Notes under the pieces: model-generated
Told to the model about the DNA's origin: nothing
Database searches by the model: none
Seen by the model: the letters and a program-made list of their open reading frames with translations, nothing else
Assembly (NCBI RefSeq): GCF_000599885.1
Contig: NZ_JFGT01000005.1
Location: 1,178,001-1,242,000, forward strand
Source: Pantoea sp. IMH
Lineage (GTDB): Bacteria; Pseudomonadota; Gammaproteobacteria; Enterobacterales; Enterobacteriaceae
Direction of reading: 5' to 3'
DNA: 64,000 nt
In this document: positions 19,805-29,725 of the stretch, piece by piece
How the letters are laid out: each line of letters opens with the position of its first letter
How positions within the stretch are numbered: position 1 is the first letter of the stretch
Made by a program: the position numbers and the translations under genes

Positions 19805-20458
19805 ATGAAAACGGTACTGATTACCGCCTTCGAACCATTTGGTGGCGAAGTGATTAACCCGTCATGGGAAGCGGTGAGCCAGCTTCACGAGCGGATGATT
19901 TGTGGCGCTCGCGTAGTGGCAAAACAGCTGCCCTGCGTATTTGGAGAATCACTGACGTCGCTGACGGCGAGCCTTGACGAACTGAAACCCGATCTGGTTA
20001 TCGCGGTCGGGCAGGCGGGTGGACGCGTGGATGTGACGGTGGAACGGGTCGCTATTAATGTTGATGATGCGCGCATTCCGGATAATGCAGGTAATCAGCC
20101 CATTGATGAAACTATCGTCGAAGGCGGACCGGCTGCCTATTTTTCAACACTGCCGGTAAAAGCGATCGTTGAGGGGATCCGCGAGGCGGGGATCCCTGCC
20201 TCGGTCTCCCAGACGGCAGGCACTTTTGTCTGCAACCATGTCATGTATGGCCTGCTGCATAGGCTGGCCAAGCAGAAAGGCAAGCATAAAGTGCGTGGTG
20301 GATTTATTCATATACCCTGGCTGCCGGAGCAGGCGGTTAAATATCCAGGCGCCGCCAGTATGCCTGCGCCGACGGTGATCCTGGCGCTCGAAATGGCGTT
20401 GAGTATTGCCCTGACGGTGGAAGAAGATATTCGTCTGACGGGCGGGGCCACGCATTGA
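19805..20458 (+). CDS. pcp: Pyroglutamyl-peptidase I (pyrrolidone carboxylate peptidase)
   Basis: Pcp cleaves N-terminal pyroglutamate (5-oxoproline) from peptides. The 217-residue protein has the complete C15 peptidase triad: Glu80 in VTVERVAIN, Cys143 in [11 protein letters not shown] and His169 in [11 protein letters not shown]. It is the last gene of the pxpBCA-DUF969-DUF979-pcp cluster, which combines release, possible transport and ATP-dependent opening of 5-oxoproline to glutamate. E. coli K-12 lacks pcp at this locus, so this is a fuller version of the operon. Confidence 0.96.
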   Translation: MKTVLITAFEPFGGEVINPSWEAVSQLHERMICGARVVAKQLPCVFGESLTSLTASLDELKPDLVIAVGQAGGRVDVTVERVAINVDDARIPDNAGNQPIDETIVEGGPAAYFSTLPVKAIVEGIREAGIPASVSQTAGTFVCNHVMYGLLHRLAKQKGKHKVRGGFIHIPWLPEQAVKYPGAASMPAPTVILALEMALSIALTVEEDIRLTGGATH

Positions 20459-20479
20459 TTGTCACTGACAGGGAGCGGT

Positions 20480-21271
20480 ATGCCTGAAGGACCGGAAATT
20501 CGACGGGCGGCAGACAAGCTTGAAGCCGCCATCGGCGGAAAAACGCTGACCGATGTCTGGTTTGCCTTTCCCGAGCTTAAAGTGTGGGAACCTCTGCTGG
20601 TGGGGGAGAAGATCACGGCCTTTGAAACACGAGGCAAAGCGATTCTGACCCATTTTTCCGAAGGTCACACGCTCTACAGCCATAATCAACTGTATGGCGT
20701 CTGGCGAATTACCGACCCGGGCGAAGTGCCGCAAACCAACCGCGTACTCCGGGTCCGCCTGAGTACGGCGGATAAAACCGTGCTGCTCTACAGCGCGTCT
20801 GATATTGAGATGCTTGATGCGCAGTCTCTTGCCACGCATCCTTTTCTGCTGCGGGTAGGGCCGGATGTACTGGATATGACGCTGACGCCGGAAAGCGTGG
20901 CGGAACGGCTACTCTCTAAGCGCTTTCGCCGACGTCAGTTCAGCGGGCTGCTGCTGGATCAGGCTTTTCTGGCGGGGCTGGGGAATTACCTGCGGGTTGA
21001 AATTCTCTGGCTGGCGGGGCTGGCGGCTCACCACCGGGCAGAGGATTTGTCGCCAGAGCAGCTGCAAAAATTTGCCGCGGCTCTGCTGGACGTACCAAGG
21101 CTTTCTTATCAGACGCGTGGCGTGGTGAACGATAAAAAACATCATGGCGCACTGTTCCGCTTTAAAGTCTTTCACCGTGCCGGCAAGGCGTGCGAACGCT
21201 GTGGCGGCACGATTGAGAAAACGACGCTCTCATCGCGCCCCTTCTACTGGTGTCCGGGCTGTCAGCACTGA
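20480..21271 (+). CDS. nei: Endonuclease VIII
   Basis: Nei removes oxidised pyrimidines from DNA and nicks the strand by beta/delta elimination. The ATG at 20480 gives [18 protein letters not shown] and 263 residues, the E. coli length, and exposes the catalytic Pro2 and Glu3; the longer open frame would bury them, so this start is decisive. The helix-two-turn-helix region ([15 protein letters not shown]) and C-terminal zinc finger (CERCGG...WCPGCQ) are intact. It follows pcp by 21 bp. The abrB gene that follows nei in E. coli is absent. Confidence 0.97.
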   Translation: MPEGPEIRRAADKLEAAIGGKTLTDVWFAFPELKVWEPLLVGEKITAFETRGKAILTHFSEGHTLYSHNQLYGVWRITDPGEVPQTNRVLRVRLSTADKTVLLYSASDIEMLDAQSLATHPFLLRVGPDVLDMTLTPESVAERLLSKRFRRRQFSGLLLDQAFLAGLGNYLRVEILWLAGLAAHHRAEDLSPEQLQKFAAALLDVPRLSYQTRGVVNDKKHHGALFRFKVFHRAGKACERCGGTIEKTTLSSRPFYWCPGCQH

Positions 21272-21457
21272 ACATGGTGCTTCCCTCGTTTTATGTATGA
21301 CAGCAGCCTGAGGCGGCTTTGGGTACTTTTCTTTAAAAATAACGACAGGGAAAAGGCCGGAAGGTTGGGGTGGAAAGGGATGAAGGTTCAGCCGGGATCG
21401 GAAAGGCGGCTTAAAAAGAGCTGGGAGTTGCAGGCCTCAGGGGCATGACCAGGGTAA

Positions 21458-21487
21458 ATAAAAAGGGGAGCCGCAGTGGCTCCCCTT
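21458..21487 (-). terminator. Intrinsic terminator after gltA
   Basis: AAGGGGAGCC / GGCTCCCCTT stem with a 5-nt loop; on the minus strand it ends in a TTTTTA tract. It lies 18 bp beyond the gltA stop codon. Confidence 0.9.
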
Positions 21488-21505
21488 GTCTTTCAGCGAT
21501 CCGGA

Positions 21506-22786
21506 TTATTTCAGATCGGATTCAAAATCACGCTGATCGTAGCCGGTATAAAGCTGGCGCGGGCGGGCAATTTTAATGCCGTCATCGTGCATCTCTTTCC
21601 AGTGTGCGATCCAGCCAACAGTACGTGCCATGGCAAAAATGACCGTAAACATGGAGGACGGAATCCCCATCGCTTTCAGAATAAGGCCAGAGTAGAAATC
21701 GACATTTGGATAGAGTTTGCGTTCGATGAAGTAAGGATCGTTGAGCGCGATATGCTCAAGCTCCATCGCCACTTCCAGCAAATCATCCTTCATGCCGAGC
21801 TCTTTCAGCACTTCATGGCAGGTTTCACGCATGACGGTGGCGCGTGGATCGTAGTTCTTATAGACGCGGTGGCCAAAGCCCATCAGACGGAACGAGTCGT
21901 TTTTGTCTTTTGCACGTCTCAGGAATTCAGGGATATGCTCGACGGAGCTGATCTCTTCCAGCATCCGCAGACAGGCTTCGTTCGCGCCGCCGTGCGCCGG
22001 TCCCCACAGGGAGGCAATCCCCGCCGCAATACAGGCGAAGGGGTTCGCGCCGGAGGAGCCAGCGGTACGTACAGTAGAAGTCGATGCGTTCTGCTCGTGA
22101 TCAGCATGCAGGATCAAAATACGATCCATTGCTCGTTCCAGCACCGGATTCACAACATATTCTTCACAAGGCGTGGAGAACATCATATTCAGGAAATTGC
22201 CTGCGTAGGAAAGGTCGTTGCGTGGATAGACAAACGGCTGGCCGATTGAGTATTTGTAGCACATCGCCGCCACGGTCGGCATTTTAGAGAGCAGGCGGAA
22301 CGCCGCGATTTCGCGGTGACGCTCAATGTTAACATCCATCGCATCATGATAGAACGCCGCCAGCGCGCCGGTTACGCCGCACATAACCGCCATTGGGTGT
22401 GAATCACGACGGAAGCCACGGAACAGATGATGAATCTGTTCATGGATCATGGTGTGGCGGGTAACAATTGTGCTGAACTCTTCAAACTGCGCTTTCGTCG
22501 GCTTCTCGCCGTTCAGCAGAATGTAACAGACTTCAAGGTAATTTGAGTGCAGGGCAAGCTGATCGATGGGGAAACCACGGTGCAGCAGAATCCCTTCATC
22601 ACCATCAATATAGGTGATTTTAGATTCACAGGATGCCGTCGAGGTGAAGCCTGGGTCAAAGGTGAAATAACCCTGGGATCCCAGGGTACGGACGTCGATC
22701 TCAGCCTGTCCTAACGTGCCTTCAAGCACATCCAGTTCAATAGGAGCTTCGCCTGGTAGGGTTAGCGTTGCTTTTTTATCAGCCAT
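21506..22786 (-). CDS. gltA: Citrate synthase (type II, NADH-sensitive)
   Basis: GltA condenses oxaloacetate with acetyl-CoA to form citrate. The 426-residue length fits the hexameric E. coli enzyme. Catalytic residues are visible: His265 ([10 protein letters not shown]), His306 (GFGHRVYK) and Asp363 (NVDFYSG); Cys207 in STPCEEY corresponds to the residue near the NADH allosteric site. It diverges from sdhC over a 620-bp gap shared by the two promoters, as in E. coli, where ArcA and CRP act on both. Confidence 0.97.
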   Translation of the reverse strand: MADKKATLTLPGEAPIELDVLEGTLGQAEIDVRTLGSQGYFTFDPGFTSTASCESKITYIDGDEGILLHRGFPIDQLALHSNYLEVCYILLNGEKPTKAQFEEFSTIVTRHTMIHEQIHHLFRGFRRDSHPMAVMCGVTGALAAFYHDAMDVNIERHREIAAFRLLSKMPTVAAMCYKYSIGQPFVYPRNDLSYAGNFLNMMFSTPCEEYVVNPVLERAMDRILILHADHEQNASTSTVRTAGSSGANPFACIAAGIASLWGPAHGGANEACLRMLEEISSVEHIPEFLRRAKDKNDSFRLMGFGHRVYKNYDPRATVMRETCHEVLKELGMKDDLLEVAMELEHIALNDPYFIERKLYPNVDFYSGLILKAMGIPSSMFTVIFAMARTVGWIAHWKEMHDDGIKIARPRQLYTGYDQRDFESDLK

Positions 22787-23166
22787 TTACAGTCTCCTTA
22801 GCGCCTTATCTATGAATCTTTGACACCAGAAATGCCATTATGTCCACGGCGGCGTGCGGAATGGCAGATACTCGTCTCTGTGGCATCTTAAATGTGCAGG
22901 GTACAGAGTGACGGGCGTTTGCAGGCCGGGAGGGCACAATCGTGCTGCGTTTCGCGGTTGTTAAAGATCCGGTCTGGTCATAACGTGTTGGTAACCGTTA
23001 CCTGATACTTTAAGTCAATTGGAACTCACTTTTACATAACTAATCGCCTGGAGAAAGTGTATCTCCATAACTTTTGTGAATCCCACTACTTTTAATCGTT
23101 TGTTTGTAACAGAAATGTTTAACTTTTGTCAAATCAGTTGATTAAAAATGTATGTTATGTGAAAAA

Positions 23167-23182
23167 TGTGAGGGGTGTCACT
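23167..23182. promoter_or_regulatory. CRP-cAMP site candidate upstream of sdhC
   Basis: TGTGA-GGGGTG-TCACT matches the CRP consensus at nine of ten core positions. It is centred about 79 bp upstream of the sdh -10 first base, compatible with an upstream activation site; E. coli sdh is CRP-dependent. Confidence 0.7.
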
Positions 23183-23219
23183 GTTCCATCCAAATGTTTC
23201 CAAGATGTTTGTAGGGGAA

Positions 23220-23248
23220 TTGTAATGAGTTTGTGATCCCCCTATACT
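23220..23248 (+). promoter_or_regulatory. sdhCDAB sigma-70 promoter
   Basis: TTGTAA, 17 bp, TATACT. The hexamers and the following CCGCCAGGTCTCCGG are nearly identical to the known E. coli sdh promoter, so the start of transcription is expected about 7 bp after 23248. Confidence 0.85.
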
Positions 23249-23409
23249 TCCGCCAGGTCTCCGGGAATACCCTGCTGTAGGAGCCACCCAGCGTTTTATA
23301 CGCGTCGTTTTGACACTGGACGTTGCAGTTTTAGTGCCTGGCGCAGTGCTTCATGAAACGTTGTCTGACCCGCCCTCAGGACCGGAGGAAGCAAAATAAG
23401 AAAGGCTGT

Positions 23410-23799
23410 GTGGGCAAAACCGTGAAAAAACAAAGACCTGTCAACTTGGATCTCTCCACGATCCGGTTTCCCGTTACTGCAATAGCGTCTATTCTCCACC
23501 GCGTGTCCGGCGTCATTACGTTTGTTGCCGTTGGTATACTGCTCTGGTTACTGGGCCTGTCACTCTCCTCACCCGAAGGCTTCCTTGAGGCCGCTGCCGT
23601 TATGGACAGCTTCATCGTCAAATTCATCGTCTGGGGCATCATGGCCGCGCTGGCATATCACATTGTTGGTGGCGTTCGTCATATGCTGATGGATTTCGGC
23701 TACCTCGGTGAAACGATGGAAATTGGCAAGCGCTCGGCGCACATTGCGTTTGGTATCACTGTCGTGCTTTCAATTCTGGCTGGAGTCCTCGTATGGTAA
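23410..23799 (+). CDS. sdhC: Succinate dehydrogenase cytochrome b556 subunit
   Basis: SdhC anchors complex II in the inner membrane and shares haem b and the quinone site with SdhD. I choose GTG at 23410 (AGAAAGG just upstream) because it gives 129 residues and puts known functional residues at their E. coli numbers: Ser27 and Arg31 at the ubiquinone site and haem ligand His84 (ALAYH). The ATG 57 bp upstream has no matching protein family extension. Three membrane helices are present. It overlaps sdhD by 7 bp. Confidence 0.95.
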   Translation: MGKTVKKQRPVNLDLSTIRFPVTAIASILHRVSGVITFVAVGILLWLLGLSLSSPEGFLEAAAVMDSFIVKFIVWGIMAALAYHIVGGVRHMLMDFGYLGETMEIGKRSAHIAFGITVVLSILAGVLVW

Positions 23800-24140
23800 G
23801 CAACGCTTCTTCACTGGGCCGTAACGGCGTCCATGACTGGCTGCTGCTCCGCGCGTCCGCCATCGTTATCACGCTCTACGTGCTTTACATTCTCGGTTTC
23901 GTAATGATGGCAGATAGCCTGACCTACGAAATCTGGCGCGGATTCTTTGCCTCCTCCATGACTAAGGTGTTCACCCTTCTGACGCTGCTCTGCATTCTTG
24001 TGCACGGCTGGATTGGGATGTGGCAGGTACTGACGGACTACGTCAAATCGCTGGCGCTGCGGTTAACGTTGCAGCTGGTGGTGGTGACGGCGCTGTTAGT
24101 GTATGCGATTTATGGAACTGTTGTTGTGTGGGGTGCGTAA
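23793..24140 (+). CDS. sdhD: Succinate dehydrogenase membrane anchor subunit
   Basis: SdhD pairs with SdhC as the second membrane anchor. It has 115 residues, as in E. coli, with three hydrophobic helices and the key residues His71 (LVHGWIG), Asp82 and Tyr83 (LTDYV) near the quinone site and haem. It overlaps sdhC at its start and sdhA at its end (TAATG). Confidence 0.96.
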   Translation: MVSNASSLGRNGVHDWLLLRASAIVITLYVLYILGFVMMADSLTYEIWRGFFASSMTKVFTLLTLLCILVHGWIGMWQVLTDYVKSLALRLTLQLVVVTALLVYAIYGTVVVWGA

Positions 24141-25906
24141 TGAAGTTGCCAGTCAGAGAATTTGACGCCGTTGTGATCGGCGCAGGTGGTGCAGGCATGC
24201 GTGCCGCGCTGCAGATTTCCCAATCGGGCCAGACTTGTGCCCTGTTATCAAAAGTTTTTCCAACCCGTTCCCATACCGTGTCTGCGCAGGGCGGTATTAC
24301 CGTTGCGCTGGGTAACACCCACGATGACAACTGGGAATGGCATATGTACGACACGGTTAAAGGCTCCGACTATATCGGTGACCAGGACGCGATCGAATAT
24401 ATGTGCAAAACCGGTCCGGAAGCGATTCTGGAACTGGAACATATGGGTCTGCCGTTTTCCCGTCTTGACGATGGCCGCATTTACCAGCGTCCTTTCGGCG
24501 GCCAGTCCAAGAACTTTGGTGGCGAGCAGGCTGCGCGTACCGCTGCTGCAGCTGACCGTACCGGTCACGCGCTGCTGCACACGCTCTACCAGCAGAACCT
24601 GAAGAACAAAACGACCATCTTCTCTGAATGGTATGCCCTGGACCTCGTGAAAAACAGCGATGGGGCTATTGTCGGCTGTACCGCAATTAATATCGAAGAT
24701 GGTGAAGTGGTTTACTTTAAAGCCCGTGCAACGGTGCTGGCCACCGGCGGTGCAGGTCGCATCTATCAGTCCACCACCAATGCCCATATCAATACGGGCG
24801 ACGGCGTCGGTATGGCGCTCCGCGCAGGCGTGCCGGTGCAGGATATGGAGATGTGGCAGTTTCACCCCACCGGCATTGCCGGCGCGGGCGTGCTGGTAAC
24901 GGAAGGCTGCCGTGGTGAAGGTGGCTATCTGCTGAATAAGCATGGCGAGCGCTTTATGGAACGCTATGCACCTAACGCGAAAGATCTGGCCGGTCGCGAT
25001 GTTGTCGCCCGCTCCATGATGATTGAAATCCGTGAAGGACGCGGCTGTGAAGGCCCATGGGGCCCGCATATCAAGCTGAAGCTTGATCATCTTGGCAGTG
25101 AAGTCCTTGAAGCGCGTCTGCCGGGGATTCTTGAGCTTTCCCGTACGTTCGCCCATATCGATCCGGTAAAAGAGCCTATCCCGGTTATTCCTACCTGCCA
25201 CTATATGATGGGCGGCATTCCTACCCGTGTGACGGGCCAGGCGCTGACGGTTAATGAGCAGGGTGAAGATGCCGTTGTACCAGGGCTGTTTGCCGTGGGT
25301 GAAATCGCCTGCGTGTCGGTGCACGGTTCTAACCGTCTCGGCGGCAACTCGCTGCTCGACCTGGTGGTCTTTGGTCGTGCGGCGGGTCTGCATTTACAGG
25401 AGTCTATTCAGGAGCAGGGCGAACTGCGTGACGCGACCGATGAAGAGATCGATGCCTCGCTGGCTCGTCTGAATCGCTGGAACAACAATACGACCGGCGA
25501 AGATCCTGTCGAGCTGCGTAAAGCGCTGCAGACCTGTATGCAGAATAACTTCTCCGTGTTCCGTGAAGGGGAGGCGATGGCGAAAGGGCTGGCAGAACTG
25601 AAGCTGCTGCGTGAGCGTCTGAAAAATGCGCGCCTGGACGATCGTTCCAGCGATTTCAATACCCAGCGTATTGAATGTCTGGAGCTGGATAACCTGATGG
25701 AAACGGCTTACGCCACCGCGGTCGCTGCCAACTTCCGTACCGAAAGCCGGGGCGCGCACAGCCGCTTCGACTATCCTGAGCGTGACGATGCTAACTGGTT
25801 GTGTCACAGCGTGTACCTGCCGCAGAGCGAAAGCATGACTCGCCGTGAGGTGAACATGTCGCCAAAACTGCGCGCGGCCTTCCCGCCGAAAGCACGTACT
25901 TACTAG
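24140..25906 (+). CDS. sdhA: Succinate dehydrogenase flavoprotein subunit
   Basis: SdhA oxidises succinate to fumarate and passes electrons to SdhB. The ATG overlapping the sdhD stop at 24140 gives 588 residues, the E. coli length; a longer open frame through sdhD is incidental. The FAD-binding [10 protein letters not shown] is at residues 14-23 and the covalent FAD ligand His45 is in [13 protein letters not shown]. Substrate-binding segments such as FHPTGI and [11 protein letters not shown] and the later [13 protein letters not shown] are present. It is the third gene of sdhCDAB. Confidence 0.97.
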   Translation: MKLPVREFDAVVIGAGGAGMRAALQISQSGQTCALLSKVFPTRSHTVSAQGGITVALGNTHDDNWEWHMYDTVKGSDYIGDQDAIEYMCKTGPEAILELEHMGLPFSRLDDGRIYQRPFGGQSKNFGGEQAARTAAAADRTGHALLHTLYQQNLKNKTTIFSEWYALDLVKNSDGAIVGCTAINIEDGEVVYFKARATVLATGGAGRIYQSTTNAHINTGDGVGMALRAGVPVQDMEMWQFHPTGIAGAGVLVTEGCRGEGGYLLNKHGERFMERYAPNAKDLAGRDVVARSMMIEIREGRGCEGPWGPHIKLKLDHLGSEVLEARLPGILELSRTFAHIDPVKEPIPVIPTCHYMMGGIPTRVTGQALTVNEQGEDAVVPGLFAVGEIACVSVHGSNRLGGNSLLDLVVFGRAAGLHLQESIQEQGELRDATDEEIDASLARLNRWNNNTTGEDPVELRKALQTCMQNNFSVFREGEAMAKGLAELKLLRERLKNARLDDRSSDFNTQRIECLELDNLMETAYATAVAANFRTESRGAHSRFDYPERDDANWLCHSVYLPQSESMTRREVNMSPKLRAAFPPKARTY

Positions 25907-25923
25907 TTTGCGGAGATAAAACG

Positions 25924-26640
25924 ATGAGACTCGAATTTTCAATTTATCGTTACAACCCGGACGTTGACGATGCGCCACGGATGCAGGATTACAGCCTGGA
26001 GTCGGAAGAAGGGCGCGATATGATGCTGCTGGATGCGCTTATCCGTATTAAGGAAAAGGATCCAACGCTGGGTTTCCGCCGCTCCTGCCGCGAAGGGGTT
26101 TGTGGCTCCGATGGCCTTAATATGAACGGTAAAAACGGACTGGCATGCATCACGCCAGTGTCGGCACTGGGCGGCGGCAAGAAGAAAATTGTCATCCGAC
26201 CTCTGCCGGGGCTGCCGGTGATCCGGGATCTGGTAGTGGACATGGGCCAGTTCTACACTCAATATGAAAAGATTAAACCTTACTTATTGAATAATGGCGA
26301 AAATCCACCTGCGCGTGAACATCTCCAGGCACCGGAGCAGCGGGAAAAACTGGATGGTCTGTACGAATGTATCCTTTGTGCATGCTGTTCCACCTCCTGC
26401 CCTTCTTTCTGGTGGAACCCGGAGAAATTTATCGGGCCGGCAGGTTTGTTAGCCGCTTACCGTTTCCTGATCGACAGCCGCGATACGGAAACCAATGCGC
26501 GACTGGACAACCTCAACGATGCTTTCAGCGTATTCCGCTGTCATAGCATTATGAACTGTGTGAGCGTATGTCCTAAAGGGCTTAACCCTACGCGAGCCAT
26601 TGGCCATATCAAGTCAATGCTGCTTCAGCGAAGCGCGTAA
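25924..26640 (+). CDS. sdhB: Succinate dehydrogenase iron-sulfur subunit
   Basis: SdhB carries three Fe-S clusters that wire FADH2 in SdhA to the quinone site. The 238-residue length equals the E. coli subunit. Cluster ligands are visible: CREGVCGSDG and a downstream Cys for the 2Fe-2S centre, CILCACCSTSCP for the 4Fe-4S centre and CHSIMNCVSVCPKGLNP for the 3Fe-4S and 4Fe-4S centres. It lies 17 bp after sdhA and 262 bp before sucA. Confidence 0.97.
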   Translation: MRLEFSIYRYNPDVDDAPRMQDYSLESEEGRDMMLLDALIRIKEKDPTLGFRRSCREGVCGSDGLNMNGKNGLACITPVSALGGGKKKIVIRPLPGLPVIRDLVVDMGQFYTQYEKIKPYLLNNGENPPAREHLQAPEQREKLDGLYECILCACCSTSCPSFWWNPEKFIGPAGLLAAYRFLIDSRDTETNARLDNLNDAFSVFRCHSIMNCVSVCPKGLNPTRAIGHIKSMLLQRSA

Positions 26641-26651
26641 GCCTCGTCTGG

Positions 26652-26835
26652 CCGGGAACTTCAGGTTCCCGGTTGTTTTATCAGGAGGCCTTCCAGAGCA
26701 GTTACTGACGGTTCTGGAAGGTTCCCTTACGGGCCGGGCGCCAGCCGTTGCGCACAGCGCTCGTATCGATGAACTTTCTGGCCGCGTCCCGCGCTATCTG
26801 GCGGAAGGCGGCCCGGGGCAAGCCGCTTATGCGGC
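26652..26835 (+). other. Hairpin-rich sdhB-sucA intergenic region
   Basis: The gap contains three strong stem-loops: CCGGGAAC/GTTCCCGG with a TTCAG loop and a following TTGTTTTA (26652-26680, terminator-like); CCTTCCAGA/TCTGGAAGG with 15 nt between (26689-26721); and GCCGC/GCGGC with a TTAT loop (26822-26835). They could partly terminate or process the sdh-suc transcript, consistent with different levels of the two halves in E. coli. No gene is visible. Confidence 0.65.
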
Positions 26836-26902
26836 GGGGACTTGCAAAGGTTCCATTACATAATCACGGCGAAAAAAAGCACACAATGCTTAAGGGATCA
26901 CA

Positions 26903-29710
26903 ATGCAGAACAGCGCGATGAAACCCTGGCTAGACTCTTCCTGGCTGGCCGGCGCGAACCAGACCTACATAGAACAGCTCTATGAGGACTATTTAACCGA
27001 TCCTGACTCTGTTGATATTGCCTGGAAATCGCTGTTTCAGCAGCTTCCCGGAAATGGGGTTAGACCTGAACAATTCCATTCAACCACCCGCGAGTACTTT
27101 AAGCGTCTGGCGAAAGATGCCACTCGCTATACCTCTTCCGTCAGCGATCCCGATACCAACGCTAAGCAGGTTAAGGTATTGCAGCTGATTAACGCCTTTC
27201 GTTTTCGGGGTCACCAGCTGGCGAACCTCGATCCGCTTGGGCTGTGGAAGCAGGAGGCGGTACCGGATCTCGATCCAGCCTATCACGATCTGACCGAAGC
27301 CGATTTCCAGGAAACCTTCAATGTGGGATCTTTTGCCTTTGGCAAAGACACCATGAAGCTGGGCGATCTTTTCGCGCTATTGAAGCAGACCTACTGCGGT
27401 TCGATCGGTGCAGAATATATGCACATGACCAATACCGAAGAGAAACGCTGGATTCAGCAGCGTATTGAATCGGTGGCAGGCCAGGCCTCTTTCTCGGCCG
27501 AAGAGAAAAAAGGCTTCCTGAAACAGCTGACGGCAGCGGAAGGTCTGGAACGTTATCTGGGCGCGAAATTCCCGGGTGCGAAGCGTTTCTCGCTGGAAGG
27601 CGGCGATGCGCTGGTGCCAATGCTGAATGAAATGATTCATCATGCGGGCAAAAACGGCACGCGTGAAGTGGTGCTGGGCATGGCTCACCGTGGCCGCCTC
27701 AACGTGCTGATTAACGTGCTGGGTAAAAAGCCGCAGGATCTGTTTGATGAGTTCGCCGGCAAGCACAAAGAGCATCTGGGCACGGGTGATGTGAAGTACC
27801 ATATGGGCTTCTCTTCTGACGTGGAGACCAAAGGCGGCATGGTCCATCTGGCGCTGGCGTTTAACCCGTCCCACCTTGAGATTGTCAGCCCGGTTGTGAT
27901 GGGATCCGTGCGAGCCCGTCTTGATCGCCTGGATGAGCCAAGCAGCAACAAAGTTCTGCCAATCACTATCCATGGTGATGCCGCCGTGACGGGCCAGGGC
28001 GTGGTTCAGGAAACGCTGAACATGTCGCAAGCGCGGGGTTATGAAGTGGGCGGTACCGTACGTATCGTCATTAATAACCAGATTGGCTTCACTACCTCCA
28101 ATCCGAAAGATGCCCGCTCCACGCAATACTGTACCGATATTGGTAAGATGGTGCTGGCGCCGATTTTCCACGTCAATGCGGACGATCCGGAAGCCGTTGC
28201 TTTCGTGACCCGTCTGGCGTTGGATTTCCGTAACACCTTCAAGCGCGACGTCTTTATCGATCTGGTCTGCTATCGCCGCCACGGCCATAACGAAGCCGAT
28301 GAGCCGAGTGCCACTCAGCCGGTGATGTACCAGAAAATCAAGAAACACCCCACGCCGCGTAAGATTTATGCTGACAGACTGGAAGCTGAACAGGTGACCA
28401 GCCTGGAAGATGCCACGGAAATGGTCAACCTGTATCGTGACGCGCTGGACGCGGGCGAATGCGTGGTGCCGGAATGGCGTCCGATGAGCCTGCACTCGTT
28501 CACCTGGTCGCCTTACCTTAATCATGACTGGGACGAGTCCTATCCCTCAAGCTTGGATCCTAAACGCTTACAGGATCTGGCAAAACGCATCAGCAGCGTA
28601 CCTGAATCGATCGAGATGCAGTCCCGCGTAGCGAAGATCTACAATGATCGTGCGGAAATGGCTGCAGGCAATAAGCTGTTTGACTGGGGCGCGGCAGAAA
28701 ACCTCGCCTATGCCACGCTGGTTGATGAAGGCATTCCCTGCCGTCTCTCCGGTGAGGATATGGGGCGCGGAACCTTCTTCCACCGTCATGCTGTCATTCA
28801 CAATCAGGCGAACGGCTCGACCTATACGCCGTTGCAGCATATTCATAACGGCCAGGGAACCTTTAAGGTCTGGGATTCCGTTCTTTCCGAAGAAGCGGTA
28901 CTGGCTTTTGAATATGGTTACGCCACTGCGGAACCTCGTACCCTGACTATCTGGGAAGCGCAGTTTGGTGACTTCGCCAACGGTGCCCAGGTGGTTATCG
29001 ATCAGTTCATCAGCTCCGGCGAACAGAAATGGGGCCGGATGTGCGGCCTGGTGATGCTGCTGCCGCATGGTTATGAAGGGCAGGGGCCGGAGCACTCTTC
29101 CGCCCGCCTTGAACGCTATCTGCAACTCTGCGCCGAGCAGAACATGCAGGTCTGCGTGCCTTCAACGCCGGCGCAGGTTTATCACATGCTTCGTCGCCAG
29201 GCGCTGCGCGGTATGCGCCGTCCGCTGGTGGTGATGTCACCGAAATCCCTGCTGCGCCATCCGCTGGCTGTCTCTTCACTGGAAGAGCTGGCAACCGGCG
29301 GCTTTAAGCCAGCCATCGGCGAGATTGACGAACTGGATCCTCAGGGCGTTAAGCGCGTCGTGCTCTGCTCTGGCAAGGTCTATTACGATCTGCTGGATAA
29401 ACGCCGCAAAAACGAACAGACCGACGTGGCGATTGTGCGTATTGAACAGCTCTATCCTTTCCCGCACAAAGCGGTGCAGGATGTGCTGCAGCAGTATTCA
29501 CACGTGCATGATTTTGTCTGGTGCCAGGAAGAACCGCTCAATCAGGGCGCCTGGTATTGCAGTCAGCATCACTTCCGCGAAGTCGTGCCATTTGGGGCTT
29601 CATTACGTTATGCCGGCCGGCCTGCTTCGGCCTCTCCGGCGGTTGGCTATATGTCCGTTCACCAGCAGCAGCAGCAAGATCTGGTAAATGACGCGCTGAA
29701 CGTTAATTAA
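26903..29710 (+). CDS. sucA: 2-oxoglutarate dehydrogenase E1 component
   Basis: SucA is the thiamine diphosphate-dependent E1 subunit that decarboxylates 2-oxoglutarate and transfers the succinyl group to SucB. At 935 residues it matches E. coli SucA (933). Landmarks include the N-terminal E2-binding stretch ending DSVD, the active-site segment GMAHRGRLNVL, the ThDP/Mg motif around GDAAVTGQGVVQETLN and NNQIGFTTSNP, and the C-terminal YGYATAEPRTLTIWEAQFGDF. It starts the sucABCD half of the operon with AAGGGATCACA upstream. Confidence 0.97.
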   Translation: MQNSAMKPWLDSSWLAGANQTYIEQLYEDYLTDPDSVDIAWKSLFQQLPGNGVRPEQFHSTTREYFKRLAKDATRYTSSVSDPDTNAKQVKVLQLINAFRFRGHQLANLDPLGLWKQEAVPDLDPAYHDLTEADFQETFNVGSFAFGKDTMKLGDLFALLKQTYCGSIGAEYMHMTNTEEKRWIQQRIESVAGQASFSAEEKKGFLKQLTAAEGLERYLGAKFPGAKRFSLEGGDALVPMLNEMIHHAGKNGTREVVLGMAHRGRLNVLINVLGKKPQDLFDEFAGKHKEHLGTGDVKYHMGFSSDVETKGGMVHLALAFNPSHLEIVSPVVMGSVRARLDRLDEPSSNKVLPITIHGDAAVTGQGVVQETLNMSQARGYEVGGTVRIVINNQIGFTTSNPKDARSTQYCTDIGKMVLAPIFHVNADDPEAVAFVTRLALDFRNTFKRDVFIDLVCYRRHGHNEADEPSATQPVMYQKIKKHPTPRKIYADRLEAEQVTSLEDATEMVNLYRDALDAGECVVPEWRPMSLHSFTWSPYLNHDWDESYPSSLDPKRLQDLAKRISSVPESIEMQSRVAKIYNDRAEMAAGNKLFDWGAAENLAYATLVDEGIPCRLSGEDMGRGTFFHRHAVIHNQANGSTYTPLQHIHNGQGTFKVWDSVLSEEAVLAFEYGYATAEPRTLTIWEAQFGDFANGAQVVIDQFISSGEQKWGRMCGLVMLLPHGYEGQGPEHSSARLERYLQLCAEQNMQVCVPSTPAQVYHMLRRQALRGMRRPLVVMSPKSLLRHPLAVSSLEELATGGFKPAIGEIDELDPQGVKRVVLCSGKVYYDLLDKRRKNEQTDVAIVRIEQLYPFPHKAVQDVLQQYSHVHDFVWCQEEPLNQGAWYCSQHHFREVVPFGASLRYAGRPASASPAVGYMSVHQQQQQDLVNDALNVN

Positions 29711-29725
29711 TTTAAAGGAAAAATA

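Larger units (their letters stand above)
22787..23409. promoter_or_regulatory. gltA / sdhC divergent control region
   Basis: A 623-bp non-coding gap. The sdh-proximal half carries a CRP-type site and a sigma-70 promoter whose sequence and following CGCCAGGTCTCCGG leader closely match E. coli Psdh (both listed). The stretch 23110-23160 is A/T-rich with GTTGATTAAAAATGTA, similar to ArcA-type boxes (GTTAATTAAATGTTA). The gltA-proximal half presumably holds the gltA promoters, which I could not fix. A leader of about 155 nt precedes sdhC; in E. coli this leader is a target of small RNAs such as Spot 42 and RyhB. Confidence 0.75.

Noticed and set aside
20459-20479. Upstream ATG as the nei start
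   Set aside because: Endonuclease VIII needs Pro2 as a free N-terminal nucleophile, which only the ATG at 20480 provides.
24248-25393. Long antisense frame (381 codons) opposite sdhA
   Set aside because: Shadow of a highly expressed, codon-biased gene; no start signals and no family likeness.
27377-28525. Long antisense frame (382 codons) opposite sucA
   Set aside because: Same reason: lies wholly inside a clear core gene and has no ribosome-binding site.
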